Numbered from the stretch's first letter, positions 16,234 to 24,742 are shown. The stretch: 64,000 nt of DNA from Oscillospiraceae bacterium (GCA_009776305.1 WRLY01000001.1:248001-312000), one strand, 5' to 3'. Numbers and translations are program-made. The notes: generated by a model not told the origin, from the letters alone.

Positions 16234-16986
16234 TTATTTTTTGCTATACTGCCCTGTCATTTTGCTCATAAATTTTCCGAGTTTGAGCGAAAACAGATAC
16301 GCCATTCGGGTTTGTAATCGCTGTGCAAATGAATGACATATAATAAATCTTTTTTTATGGATATTCTTAGCAATCCCAATTCCTACTTTTTGCGGGTCAG
16401 CTTTAAATTCTTCCGGGACAGGCAACGGTTTTGCCGATGTTGTCTTCGTAAGGGGCGGGTGTATAAGATGGAATGTTATGCCTGTATTTTGGTATTCGAT
16501 GTTCATACATTTTGCAAGTGTTTCAAGCGCCCCTTTGCTTGACGCATATGCGCTGATATTGACAAAGCCCATAACGCAAACGCCGGAAGAAGTGTAAAAA
16601 ATCCGCCCGCCGGCTTGCTTTTTCATAGTGGGCAGAACAGCTCTTGTCAAATTTATTGCGCCGTGATAATTCACATTAAAAACACTCTTGTAATCATCAT
16701 CGGTAGTATCTTCAAGTCCGGTAAACAGGCATTTACAAGCATTATGGATGGCGTAGTCAATGCCTCCAAAAGCGCAAACGGTATCGTCTACACTTTGAAT
16801 GATTGTTTGAGGATTGCTGACATCACATTCAAACAACAAGAGAGAATCATTATATTTTTCTTTCAAGGCAGTTAGATGACCTAATTTCAAATCAAGCACC
16901 GCAACCATGTGACCATCTTTTAGAAATTGTGAGGTCATATAGAAACCGATTCCCTCATTACCACCGGTTAAAATTATTCTTGGCAT
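16234..16986 (-). CDS. Short-chain dehydrogenase/reductase (SDR family)
   Basis: 250 residues of a classical SDR. The Rossmann entry is LTGGNEGIGFYM. Asp in CDVSNP, NACKCLFTG (the NAG-like strand), the catalytic Ser in IFYTSSG and YASSK with catalytic Tyr and Lys are all present. The C-terminal tail is basic (RMAYLFSLKLGKFMSKMTGQ). It lies at the head of the glucuronate genes on the same strand, so it may act on a uronate or related sugar acid, but the substrate is unknown. The similarity to 3-ketodihydrosphingosine reductase-like SDRs with a membrane-associated tail is an alternative. GAGGTG precedes the ATG. Confidence 0.8.
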   Translation of the reverse strand: MPRIILTGGNEGIGFYMTSQFLKDGHMVAVLDLKLGHLTALKEKYNDSLLLFECDVSNPQTIIQSVDDTVCAFGGIDYAIHNACKCLFTGLEDTTDDDYKSVFNVNYHGAINLTRAVLPTMKKQAGGRIFYTSSGVCVMGFVNISAYASSKGALETLAKCMNIEYQNTGITFHLIHPPLTKTTSAKPLPVPEEFKADPQKVGIGIAKNIHKKRFIICHSFAQRLQTRMAYLFSLKLGKFMSKMTGQYSKK

Positions 16987-17117
16987 TTCACACCTCGCCT
17001 AATATAAAATTATCTGTGTCTGTTTGCCGATAACTACCCTTACACAATATTTTACCACGATTTAGAAAAAAAGGCAAGGGCAAAAAACACTCTCTTGTCA
17101 TAAAATATATAAACAAA

Positions 17118-17150
17118 TGTAGGGGCGACGGGTTTTGTCCCGCCCCTTTT
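17118..17150. repeat. Dispersed GC hairpin (REP-like)
   Basis: GGGGCGACGGG and its near-complement around TTTTG, within TAGGGGCGACGGG...CCCGCCCCTTTTT. It resembles the hairpins at 24722-24742 and 25054-25074 and could also stop transcription entering spoVFA from upstream. Confidence 0.45.
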
Positions 17151-17219
17151 TGCGCCAAGCACGCGTTACACGTCAAAAAGAGGCGGAACTTAACCCCGCC
17201 CACAATAAGGAGCTACATA

Positions 17220-18113
17220 ATGAATAATTTTCTCTTTCTCGGCGGAGATATGCGCTCAGTCTATGCCGCGAAACGGCTAAGTGAGCGTTACGACTGCTTT
17301 ATTTACGGCTTTTCAGAGCCGCCGCCCGTGCCTGAAATGCCTGTTCTGCGCGAAATAACCAAGTTTAAAAGCCTTGTTCTGCCTCTGCCCGCCTGCAGGG
17401 ACGGGCTGAATATAAACGCGCCGTACTTTAAAACGCCTCTTCCCCTTACTGTAATACCCGACGCGGTATATTCAGGCGGTACGGTTTTTTGCGGAAAATC
17501 CTGCCCCGCCCTTCAAAAAATCTGTGAGGCAAACAACCTTAAACTTGTGGATTACTTCAAGCGGGAGGAATTAGCGGTTATGAACAGCGTGCCAACCTCT
17601 GAGGGTTGTCTCGAAATTATAATGCGGGAGAGCGGTTCAACCATATTCGGCTCGTCAATTCTCCTGACCGGCTTCGGCAGAATCTCAAAGGTTATGGCAA
17701 AACACCTTATCGCGCTCGGCGCAAGAGTTACGGTGGCGGCTCGCAAATATGCCGACTTGGCATGGGCGGAAATCGCGGGTTGCGAAACGGTGCATTTTTC
17801 ACGGCTTGACGACCGCTTAGAAAAATTTGACATTATTATAAACACCGTTCCGGCACAGATTTTCGACCCCAAGCGCCTGAAAAAGCTTAAAACCGATTGC
17901 CTGTTTGTTGATTTGGCGTCAAAAACGGGTATAGCAGACATAGAGCTTGCAAGACGGGAGGGCGTTCATGTAATCCATGCTTTATCTTTGCCGGGGAAAA
18001 TTGCGCCTGTAACGGCGGGTAATATCATCGCCGATACCATTGCAAATATTCTCGCTGAAAACGGCGATGACGCAACAATTGCGAGAGTAACCGGAGGTGA
18101 TGACAATGCTTAA
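17220..18113 (+). CDS. spoVFA: Dipicolinate synthase subunit A
   Basis: 297 residues. MNNFLFLGGDMRSVYAAKRL is the family N-terminus, and ILLTGFGRISKVMAKHLIALGARVTV is the NAD(P)-binding site in the C-terminal domain, similar to S-adenosylhomocysteine hydrolase-like folds. With subunit B it oxidises the lysine-pathway intermediate to dipicolinic acid in the mother cell, which loads the spore core. AAGGAG lies 7 nt before the ATG. A CATAAAATA at 17099-17107 matches the sigma-K -10 pattern CATAnnnTA, but the -35 part is not convincing. The 3' end overlaps spoVFB by 8 nt. Confidence 0.95.
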   Translation: MNNFLFLGGDMRSVYAAKRLSERYDCFIYGFSEPPPVPEMPVLREITKFKSLVLPLPACRDGLNINAPYFKTPLPLTVIPDAVYSGGTVFCGKSCPALQKICEANNLKLVDYFKREELAVMNSVPTSEGCLEIIMRESGSTIFGSSILLTGFGRISKVMAKHLIALGARVTVAARKYADLAWAEIAGCETVHFSRLDDRLEKFDIIINTVPAQIFDPKRLKKLKTDCLFVDLASKTGIADIELARREGVHVIHALSLPGKIAPVTAGNIIADTIANILAENGDDATIARVTGGDDNA

Positions 18114-18708
18114 TTCTTTAGATTTCTTGGGAATCACCATAGGTTTTGCCGTAACCGGCTCTTTTTGCACCTTTGACGCGGCGTTTGAGCAGGCAAAAAT
18201 CCTGCGGGAATTAGGCGCGAAGTTAGTGCCAATCATGTCCGAAACCGCCCATAACACCGACACGCGTTTCGGGGGCGCAAAAAAACGCGCAGAAGAACTA
18301 AGCCAAATCTGCGGGGTGGAAAGCACCGAAGTGATTAAAACCATGGTCGGAGCAGAACCTGTCGGTCCGTCAAAGCTGTTTGACGTTATGTTGGTATGCC
18401 CATGTACGGGGAATACAATGGCGAAGTTGGCGAATTCTATAACCGATACCCCCGTAACCATGGCTGTCAAATCCCACCTCCGCAATCTTCGCCCCGCCGT
18501 TTTATGTGTTGCCACAAACGATGCGCTGGCGGGTTCGGCGAAAAACATAGGCGCGCTTATGAATACCCGCAATTATTATTTTGTGCCGTTGCGACAGGAT
18601 GATTATAAGGAAAAGCCGACCTCGTTAGTCTCGGACTTCAGGCTTGTTCCCGAAACGGTAAAGGCGGCGTTAGAGGGTCGGCAGATTGAACCTTTGGTTT
18701 TTTCTTGA
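18106..18708 (+). CDS. spoVFB: Dipicolinate synthase subunit B (flavoprotein-fold)
   Basis: 200 residues from the ATG at 18106, which has GGAGGTG at proper spacing. The HFCD/flavoprotein fold is visible: LGITIGFAVTGSFCTFDAAF, LVPIMSETAHNTDTRFG, MLVCPCTGNTMAKLANSITDTPVTMAVKSH. It completes dipicolinate synthase with SpoVFA and overlaps that gene, so the two are translationally coupled. Confidence 0.95.
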   Translation: MLNSLDFLGITIGFAVTGSFCTFDAAFEQAKILRELGAKLVPIMSETAHNTDTRFGGAKKRAEELSQICGVESTEVIKTMVGAEPVGPSKLFDVMLVCPCTGNTMAKLANSITDTPVTMAVKSHLRNLRPAVLCVATNDALAGSAKNIGALMNTRNYYFVPLRQDDYKEKPTSLVSDFRLVPETVKAALEGRQIEPLVFS

Positions 18709-18715
18709 GTTATTA

Positions 18716-18749
18716 AAAAGTACCCGCTCCGAGAAGAACGGGTACTTTT
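18716..18749. terminator. Bidirectional terminator between spoVFB and the GerMN-like lipoprotein
   Basis: AAAAGTACCCG / CGGGTACTTTT, an 11-bp perfect stem with a 12-nt loop and T runs on both strands, between convergent genes. Confidence 0.8.
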
Positions 18750-18782
18750 ATGTTTAGTGCATTTGAGTGTTTGTTGGTAAAT

Positions 18783-19664
18783 TTAACCTGCCGATTCCAA
18801 GCTTTCGCTTTCCCTTTGATAAACACCCTCAAAAAATCCTTCTCCCGATATAGTAATAGTATCCGAGCCGTCGAAACTGAAAACATAATCTTCATAATCG
18901 GCGTAAAGAGGATTTTGGTAATTGAGTTCGGCAACGCCCTCATAATTTACTATGTTGTTCACCGTGAATAAGAAATCGAAACTTTTTCCGTCATAACTGC
19001 CGATGCCTAACCGTATAGTTTCATCAGCGTTCATGTACACGCCGCCCCATGTAATGCTTAATGGGTTTTTACCCGCCCCGTTAGCGAGAGCTACAAAGAA
19101 AGCGCTACCCTCATAAGGCTGGTCTGTAGGCAATCCGGACATGCCGATTAAAGCCATTTCCTCCGAATTTGCAAACTGCAAAGGTTTTCCGTCAGAGTTA
19201 TAATAAACCGTTACCTCCATGCCGGCAAAAAACGGTGCATTTTGTTTCAAAGTGGAAGCTAAACTGTCCATCATGAACCAGTTAACGCTTGCGGCGTCTT
19301 CTAAATCAAAGTCTTCTCTCCTTACCCTGCCTATACCGGTCATAAGGGTTGAGTTTTCCGACCAGTCCACGATTAACTTATCCCCGTCAAGCGTAACACT
19401 GTTAAGGGTGAAGTTAAGCCCTGTCCAACTTGACAGATGTCCCGCCAATTCCATGGAAATATCGGTAAAGCTTTTGTCGTCAAGGGGTTTGGTCAGCTCC
19501 ACCTCGTAAAATCTGTGGAGCGGCTCGGGTGAACCGTTGGAAAAATCCGCTACCAATGTATAGATTCCGTAGGTTTCAGACTTGCAGGAGCTTAAAGCCC
19601 CCAAAGAAAGGCAGAGAAAAATAAGCGACAGTAATAATGTTGAGATTCTGAATTTTGTTTTCAT
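18783..19664 (-). CDS. Lipoprotein with a GerMN-like domain
   Basis: 293 residues with a lipoprotein signal: KTKFRISTLLLSLIFLCLS, then LGALSSCKSE with the lipobox Cys at about residue 27. The part from about residue 80 to 165 (LDGDKLIVDWSENSTL, MMDSLASTLKQN, MEVTVYYNSDGKPL) matches the pattern of the GerMN sporulation and spore-germination domain. The C-terminal half is not recognised. It is probably exported and lipid-anchored at the outer face of the membrane. Convergent to spoVFB, so a sporulation link is possible but not shown. AAAGGA precedes the ATG. Confidence 0.6.
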   Translation of the reverse strand: MKTKFRISTLLLSLIFLCLSLGALSSCKSETYGIYTLVADFSNGSPEPLHRFYEVELTKPLDDKSFTDISMELAGHLSSWTGLNFTLNSVTLDGDKLIVDWSENSTLMTGIGRVRREDFDLEDAASVNWFMMDSLASTLKQNAPFFAGMEVTVYYNSDGKPLQFANSEEMALIGMSGLPTDQPYEGSAFFVALANGAGKNPLSITWGGVYMNADETIRLGIGSYDGKSFDFLFTVNNIVNYEGVAELNYQNPLYADYEDYVFSFDGSDTITISGEGFFEGVYQRESESLESAG

Positions 19665-19857
19665 TTTACACTTTTCCTTTATTAATTAAGGTATAGTCTG
19701 TTTAAAATTAAATCAGAGTTAATTTTAAATGACAATATCATGATTATATGTTTATATTATAGCTTTAAATGCTTGAGTTGTCAAGAGAAAACTGAAACGG
19801 CTTTAAATATACGCAATTTTGCACAAATAATCAGTCGTAATTTCAGATAAATAGATA

Positions 19858-19886
19858 TTGACAAATTTTTTTGTTTTATGTAAAAT
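19858..19886 (+). promoter_or_regulatory. Promoter of the transglutaminase-like lipoprotein
   Basis: TTGACA (19858-19863), 17 nt, TAAAAT (19881-19886), about 30 nt before the chosen ATG. Confidence 0.65.
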
Positions 19887-19915
19887 TAATAGACAAGGAA
19901 GAAAGGGGTTTTGTT

Positions 19916-22318
19916 ATGAAAAATACGCGTTTGGGTTATTCCCGCTGTTTTCGTTTTTTCGCGCTTACACTCGCTTTGATTTTTGTTTTATCGGCATGTA
20001 CCGACAACACTATACCTGACCAGGTTGTAGATATGCGTGATGCCGGTCCGGCTGAAGACTCAAATACGGGCGTTCGGCAAACAGGCGACGCCGAACGGCA
20101 GGACTTGGATATTGACCTTGACAACCTTTTGGAAAATATGCAGGACAGACACGCTACGTCCGCTTCTTTTGAGTACACCGCGCCCATCTTTAATGTTGCC
20201 CGCGACCACGTATTCGTCTTTGAAGGGGCTACATATTACGACCGAGCCGACGAATGGCCTTGGGACGACTTCACGGTTTATTTGGAAGACCCGGCTTTTA
20301 ACCCCGAATATGACTATTTTTCTAATATAGATTACGACTGGAACACCCATATAGTTACTATAGGTCCGGGATACACCCCTGCGTTGGACGTTTGGAATGA
20401 AGAGCCCGAACCCCACGCCGATTGGGGTAACGCACCTATGTACTGGTTGGTTCAACGCCGCGACATTGTAACGGGGGAAGTATACGAAAAACCCTTAGTC
20501 ACCGCCTTTACGGTTCAAAATGAGCTTGATACCCCTACCGTAAGTTTCAGCGTTACAAGCGACGGATATGCCCGCTTTGAATGGAATCCAATTGAGGGCG
20601 CGGAAAAATACTCAATTTACGAAATTTCCATAAGCGAAGACTACGGTTTGGCTTTCGCGAGTTTATGGGTAGCAGGCGAAACTGCCAATGTTTCTTTTGT
20701 AGAATTTGAAAATCAGCGTTCTGTAAGTTCATTTAGCGATGAAATCTATGGTATGAACGGGGATTTTTACACCGGATATGCCTATTACAGAACAGCTTTT
20801 TGCGTGGTAGCCGAAAATGCGGTCGGACGCTCGGCAATCAGCAACTTTATTTTCGCTGACGAATACAGTAACCGTCTGCCGAGTTCGCGTGATTACTCTT
20901 ACGCCGGAACAGGGGGAGAAACCGAATCAAGCTTTTTTGAAACCGCCTTTTCTCTGCCGTCCCACGCTGTTATAAGAATGTGCGACGGCGAGACCGCCCA
21001 AAGGCTTATCGACTACCGCACGGCAACTTACGAAAAAACCTCCTCTTCGTTTGACTCGTCGCTTAAACTGAGTGTTAAAATTCTCGGTACGGATTTTACC
21101 GATGAATTATACCTATGGCTTGACGACATATATGGCGACGCCGAGGCGGAATATCTGCGAACCCTCGCTTTTCTAATAGAAAGGCAGGACAGGCTGACTG
21201 TACATGCTTCCGGTATTACCCCCGACAACAATATCAGCCACACCCCGCCTGTCGATACGGTTTATGAGGGTGTTTCCGACTTAGATTTACTTCCGCAGAA
21301 TGTTAAAGCTGTGGAAGCCGCTTTACTCAGGGCGCAAAACGGAGAGTTCACAGTTTACGCCAACACCGCCCTCAGCGAATACATAGCTTTAAACCTGATT
21401 CAAGGCGTAAATGTAATAGACGTCAACCCGTTTAAAGAGGCTTTTAACTGGAATGTACTCGTAAACGCCGTGAATGAAGCCTTTTACCAGAATCCTCTCG
21501 CGGGGTCTATGACCGGGTTTGAATTCGATTATTCCACAGGGGTGCTTACAATTTATCTCGTTTTAACCCCGGAGGAATTAAAGTCTATGCAAACGGCGGT
21601 AATCGCAGAGGTAGACGGGGTTATTTCCGAAATAATAAAACCGGGCATGAGCGACCTCGAAAAGCAAATTGCCATAAACAATTATCTGATACAAAGCGCG
21701 GAATATGATATGGCAGCGCTCGAAAACGGCGAGAAAAATAATTTTGAATATGTTGATAAAGAATTTATCCATTCATTTACACCTTACGGGATTCTCATAA
21801 ACAAGGTTGGGGTTTGCGCGTCTTACGCGGGCGCGTTCAAGTTACTGTGTGACAAAGCCGAGCTTGAATCGGTGGTGGTCACGGGCTACCTTGACGGAAC
21901 GCTCCCCCACGCCTGGAACAGGGTCAACATAGACGGTCATTGGATGACCGTTGACGTGACAAATAACGATGGGGTGGTTGAAAACGCACTGTTCAACATT
22001 CCCGACAGAATTGCTTCAGGCATACTTATAGAGAACGACAACTACGTTTTCAAGCCTGTTTTGGATACTTTAACGGGAACTGCGGAAGACTTTGAACTCT
22101 ACCGCCTTGAGGGTAGCTATTATCCTTTGAGCGAATTAAAGACCGGGTTGTCGGAAGGCTTGCGCGACGGTGAAAGCTTTGTCATTCGCACCGATTACGA
22201 CGTTTCGGACGAAGATGTTGTCATAACGCTTTTTGAGGAAGCCCTGGCTTCCGGAACGAGCGACAGAATTGTAGGAGTATATGTTTGGCTTGGGGTAGTG
22301 GCGGTTGTAATAGAATAA
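19916..22318 (+). CDS. Lipoprotein with C-terminal transglutaminase-like domain
   Basis: 800 residues from the ATG at 19916 (AAAGGGG upstream); an upstream in-frame ATG at 19871 lies inside the promoter. The signal FALTLALIFVLSACTD has a lipobox Cys. A fibronectin-III-like region sits at about 200-325 (TVSFSVTSDGYARFEWNPIEG). A transglutaminase-like cysteine-protease fold covers about 560-700: the catalytic triad is Cys in VGVCASYAGAFKLLCDKA, His in PHAWNRVNIDGHW and Asp in MTVDVTNND. Such exported proteins act as peptidases or crosslinkers, or as structural modules; which one cannot be read. The C-terminal 100 residues are acidic and unrecognised. Confidence 0.75.
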   Translation: MKNTRLGYSRCFRFFALTLALIFVLSACTDNTIPDQVVDMRDAGPAEDSNTGVRQTGDAERQDLDIDLDNLLENMQDRHATSASFEYTAPIFNVARDHVFVFEGATYYDRADEWPWDDFTVYLEDPAFNPEYDYFSNIDYDWNTHIVTIGPGYTPALDVWNEEPEPHADWGNAPMYWLVQRRDIVTGEVYEKPLVTAFTVQNELDTPTVSFSVTSDGYARFEWNPIEGAEKYSIYEISISEDYGLAFASLWVAGETANVSFVEFENQRSVSSFSDEIYGMNGDFYTGYAYYRTAFCVVAENAVGRSAISNFIFADEYSNRLPSSRDYSYAGTGGETESSFFETAFSLPSHAVIRMCDGETAQRLIDYRTATYEKTSSSFDSSLKLSVKILGTDFTDELYLWLDDIYGDAEAEYLRTLAFLIERQDRLTVHASGITPDNNISHTPPVDTVYEGVSDLDLLPQNVKAVEAALLRAQNGEFTVYANTALSEYIALNLIQGVNVIDVNPFKEAFNWNVLVNAVNEAFYQNPLAGSMTGFEFDYSTGVLTIYLVLTPEELKSMQTAVIAEVDGVISEIIKPGMSDLEKQIAINNYLIQSAEYDMAALENGEKNNFEYVDKEFIHSFTPYGILINKVGVCASYAGAFKLLCDKAELESVVVTGYLDGTLPHAWNRVNIDGHWMTVDVTNNDGVVENALFNIPDRIASGILIENDNYVFKPVLDTLTGTAEDFELYRLEGSYYPLSELKTGLSEGLRDGESFVIRTDYDVSDEDVVITLFEEALASGTSDRIVGVYVWLGVVAVVIE

Positions 22319-22320
22319 AA

Positions 22321-22355
22321 AACAAGGCGGCTTTCAAAAAAGCCGCCTTTGTTTT
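22321..22355. terminator. Bidirectional terminator between convergent genes
   Basis: AACAAGGCGGCTTT / AAAGCCGCCTTTGTT stem immediately after the transglutaminase-like gene, with T runs on both strands. It also ends the TctC-like gene, whose stop is at 22354. Confidence 0.8.
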
Positions 22356-23496
22356 ATTCTTTAATATAACCTGTGTTAAGAAACGTCTGTTTTATAAGCC
22401 TCGCTATTCGTTCGGCAGTTGCCGCAGAGGCGGCTCTGTCAACCTCAATGCGAACCATTCCCCTTTCCACCGTGAAAGCGCCGAATCCGTTGCTTGCCGC
22501 CGCATCAGACCACATTCTGTCATAATCGCGTAATGCGCGGCTTGGCGTATCGTGAGGGAGCATCATGCCGAACCATTCCCCAAAAGGCGCAATTGCCGCA
22601 AGTCCCGCTACGGTTTCATGGGCGGGTCTTATCTCACCTACGCCGTCAAGAGTTACCACTTCATCTGAAAGCGTTGCTAAAGCGCGAAATTCGCCCCCCC
22701 GCAATACGCCCGCAAGTTCGGAAGACAGCGCAATTATAAAATCAGCTTCTCCCACCCTGACCGCGCTTACAGCCGGATTTGTACCTGAAAAGGCTACGTG
22801 AGCTACGCTTATACCCGCGCCGCTCTCAAACAAGTGCGCCGCCACAAACCCTAAACTGCCGTTACCCGCGTTGGCGCAGGTAAGCGTCTGCGAAGTGGCT
22901 ACTGTAATCAGTTCTTCCAGTGTAAAGAAAGGCGAATCCGCCCTCACCGCAATGACGCTTGGCGAGTAAGCCGCAAACCAATACTCCCAGTCCTCGTGGG
23001 TGGTTCTTGTAAATCCTGTCAGATTTGCCACGACCATTGAGGACAGAGAGGTGCACAAAACCCGCTCGCCCCCTGTCACGGTTTCAAAAACCTCATTCAG
23101 TCCGTTCGCGCCGAGTGCGCCGTGAATGTTGTGGATATTAACCTCGGGGGCGGCTTGATTCAAAAGCGCCCGCGCCGTTAAGTCCGCCGTGCCGCCGGGG
23201 TTCCAGGGGACTACCACCGATTGCAGTTCGGTCGGCTCATACCCCCTGACCGTATCGTCAAACCAATCATTTAAATTGTCCGACAGACCGGGCATAAAAA
23301 CAAACATCAGCGTCGCCACCAAAATCAGTAAAATCCCCGCCCCTGAAATGATTGACAATTTCTTATGTTCTTGCACAAAGCTTTTAATTTTGGCAAAAAA
23401 GTGAGCGTTGGTCGTTTCCTTTGATTTTGCGGGTTTTTTGGCTGATTTTGTTCCCTCGGATTTGGTTTTTTTCTTCACTTTTTCCTCTTTAGCCAT
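22354..23496 (-). CDS. Membrane-anchored TctC/Bug-like solute-binding protein
   Basis: 380 residues. The first 45 are strikingly Lys-rich (MAKEEKVKKKTKSEGTKSAK), then one membrane helix (LSIISGAGILLILVATLMFVF) and a Bug-type binding fold: VVVPWNPGGTADLTARALLN is the signature of tripartite tricarboxylate transporter receptors. VNIHNIHGALGANGLNEV, TCANAGNGSLGFVAAHLF and GIRPAHETVAGLAAIAPFGEWFG-type blocks follow. Normal relatives have a cleaved signal. The uncleaved helix with a basic cytoplasmic tail is unusual. TctA and TctB transporter genes are not nearby, so the ligand and partner are unknown. Confidence 0.75.
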   Translation of the reverse strand: MAKEEKVKKKTKSEGTKSAKKPAKSKETTNAHFFAKIKSFVQEHKKLSIISGAGILLILVATLMFVFMPGLSDNLNDWFDDTVRGYEPTELQSVVVPWNPGGTADLTARALLNQAAPEVNIHNIHGALGANGLNEVFETVTGGERVLCTSLSSMVVANLTGFTRTTHEDWEYWFAAYSPSVIAVRADSPFFTLEELITVATSQTLTCANAGNGSLGFVAAHLFESGAGISVAHVAFSGTNPAVSAVRVGEADFIIALSSELAGVLRGGEFRALATLSDEVVTLDGVGEIRPAHETVAGLAAIAPFGEWFGMMLPHDTPSRALRDYDRMWSDAAASNGFGAFTVERGMVRIEVDRAASAATAERIARLIKQTFLNTGYIKE

Positions 23497-23601
23497 ATTT
23501 TGCTCCTGTTTTTATTAATTTAGTTTTGTTTCTTATTTATATTTTACCATATTTGTAAGAGATTGTCAATTATCAGGGCAGGCTAAAATGCTTTTACTTT
23601 C

Positions 23602-23919
23602 TTATTTGGCTAAAAACTCAATTAATCGTTGTGCGTCGAATTTGGTTAATTTTCCTGTTTCTGATTTGCCCTCCAGCACTTTCGGAGGTAAATCCCGAAT
23701 GGTAGTAGTATCAACGTATGACGGCTTGTCAAGACCTGCTTGTTGCCAATCGGTTATTTTAAAGTATTTACTGCGAACAGTTTCACTTTTACTCTCAAAT
23801 TGGGTAGTAATATTAAACACAAGCACAACTGTTTCTTGATGTTCAATAATCAGCACCGGACGCATTTTTCCGCCGCCGTCCCACGAAACATAGGCGATAA
23901 AAACATCAAATATGTTCAT
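23602..23919 (-). CDS. PemK/MazF-family toxin
   Basis: 105 residues from the ATG at 23919. The start reads MNIFDVFIAYVSWDGGGKMR, then PVLIIEH, ITTQF and YFKITDWQQAGLDKPSYVD, which fits the short PemK/MazF endoribonuclease group (SH3-like barrel cutting mRNA). The ATG shares its A with the antitoxin stop (TGATG). A GTG one codon upstream is an alternative start. The partner is of RelB/DinJ type rather than MazE type. Confidence 0.7.
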   Translation of the reverse strand: MNIFDVFIAYVSWDGGGKMRPVLIIEHQETVVLVFNITTQFESKSETVRSKYFKITDWQQAGLDKPSYVDTTTIRDLPPKVLEGKSETGKLTKFDAQRLIEFLAK

Positions 23920-24224
23920 CACCCGTTCACCGCCCAGTCGTAAAGTTCAGGGTCTTTATCTTTATCAGCAACTATATGTCCCTCTGCGTTTATATTGACC
24001 GCCTTATGCGGAATATTCTTGCGCTTGATTATATCGAGCAGTTGTTCGCCGTAAGTTTGGGCGACCGTGGGCTGAAACGGCAAGCGGCGCTCCTTTATAA
24101 TCTGCCGGTAAAACATCTCAATGGCGGTCGTGTGGTCTAAACCCATATTTGCCAAAAGCCCGGCGGCGGTTTCTTTCACATCTTTGTCAATTCTAATATT
24201 CAAGCTTGCCTTTGCGGTAGCCAT
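23919..24224 (-). CDS. RelB/DinJ-family antitoxin
   Basis: 101 residues. The start ATAKASLNIRIDKDVKETAA and then GLDHTTAIEMFYRQIIKERRLPF is the ribbon-helix-helix RelB/DinJ pattern (NIRID strand, two helices, LPF at the end of the fold). The C-terminal tail, acidic and flexible (GHIVADKDKDPELYDWAVNG), would wrap the toxin. It is the first gene of the pair and would autorepress its promoter at 24262-24290. GAGGTGA precedes the ATG. Confidence 0.8.
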   Translation of the reverse strand: MATAKASLNIRIDKDVKETAAGLLANMGLDHTTAIEMFYRQIIKERRLPFQPTVAQTYGEQLLDIIKRKNIPHKAVNINAEGHIVADKDKDPELYDWAVNG

Positions 24225-24261
24225 AATATCACCTCTTTATTTTAATTAGGTTTGCTATTAT

Positions 24262-24290
24262 ATTATAGCATTTTTCAACGCTATTGTCAA
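24262..24290 (-). promoter_or_regulatory. Consensus promoter of the RelB/PemK operon
   Basis: Minus strand TTGACA (24285-24290), 17 nt, TATAAT (24262-24267). Confidence 0.7.
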
Positions 24291-24387
24291 CACACCGGCG
24301 TTGTTTTTGCCTGCCCGAAAATTCAATGTTTCATGTAATTCACCGGGCGGGACATACGCGGACAGACCTTGTGTCTGCCCCTTTAAT

Positions 24388-24416
24388 TTGACATTTTTCC
24401 ACATTTATGCTATAAT
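24388..24416 (+). promoter_or_regulatory. Sense promoter, type I toxin locus 1
   Basis: TTGACA (24388-24393), 17 nt, TATAAT (24411-24416). The spacer ends CATTTATGC, the same as in the second locus at 24747-24775, showing that the two loci are related. Confidence 0.75.
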
Positions 24417-24503
24417 AAACATGCGGTGAAAGCCGCTAAAAGGCGAAACCGTGAAAAACGGCGGTAAGCGGTCAATTCTTCCCTCGGAAACGGGGGTGAT
24501 GCT

Positions 24504-24590
24504 ATGACGTGGTTGGAGTTCTTAACTTTAGCTCTCGTTGCCTGCAACGTAATACATATCATGCAGAATAGCTATAAAAAAAAGAAATAG
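24504..24590 (+). CDS. Type I toxin-like micropeptide 1 (28 aa, one membrane helix)
   Basis: ATG frame opening MTWLEFLTLALVACNVIHIM and ending in a Tyr and four Lys. One hydrophobic helix followed by a basic tail is the design of Fst/TxpA/holin-like type I toxins. GGGGGTGAT gives a strong ribosome binding site. The mRNA leader is about 80 nt and can pair with the 3' end (AAAAGGCGAA with TTCGCCTTTT). An antisense promoter faces it (24672-24700). The A-rich Lys codons double as the U-tract of the antisense terminator. Toxicity is inferred from design only. Confidence 0.55.
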   Translation: MTWLEFLTLALVACNVIHIMQNSYKKKK

Positions 24591-24665
24591 CCGCCTCACA
24601 TCCAAAATGAACGGCTAATTCTAAAGCATCATTGAGGGCGACCGCATACCGGTTCGCCTTTTTCT
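24575..24665 (-). ncRNA. Antisense RNA antitoxin candidate, locus 1
   Basis: Starts about 7 nt after the minus-strand -10 box at 24672-24677 and runs leftward over the toxin 3' region. A hairpin with TAGCCG (24588-24593) / CGGCTA (24612-24617) is followed on the minus strand by a T-rich tract opposite the Lys codons, giving an RNA of about 90 nt that overlaps the toxin mRNA tail. Confidence 0.5.
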
Positions 24666-24666
24666 A
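24637..24666 (+). terminator. Sense terminator, locus 1
   Basis: GGCGACCG / CGGTTCGCC hairpin followed by TTTTTC. It lies directly at the antisense start, so the two transcripts overlap tail to tail. Confidence 0.6.
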
Positions 24667-24671
24667 TATTT

Positions 24672-24700
24672 ATTATAACATAAAAGAGCTCGCATGTCAA
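24672..24700 (-). promoter_or_regulatory. Antisense promoter, locus 1
   Basis: Minus strand TTGACA (24695-24700), 17 nt, TATAAT (24672-24677). Perfect consensus. Confidence 0.75.
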
Positions 24701-24721
24701 TAGATTTTCGCGAAATTAAAC

Positions 24722-24742
24722 GGGCAGACACAAGGTCTGCCC
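24722..24742. repeat. GGGCAGAC hairpin repeat
   Basis: GGGCAGAC / GTCTGCCC with a 5-nt spacer, perfect 8-bp arms. Related copies at 24361-24380 (one mismatch) and 25054-25074 bracket the two micropeptide loci. Confidence 0.6.

Noticed and set aside
17099-17107. Sigma-K promoter for spoVFA (CATAAAATA)
   Set aside because: The -10 fits, but no convincing -35 AC is at the right distance and a GC hairpin lies between it and the gene; kept only as a remark.
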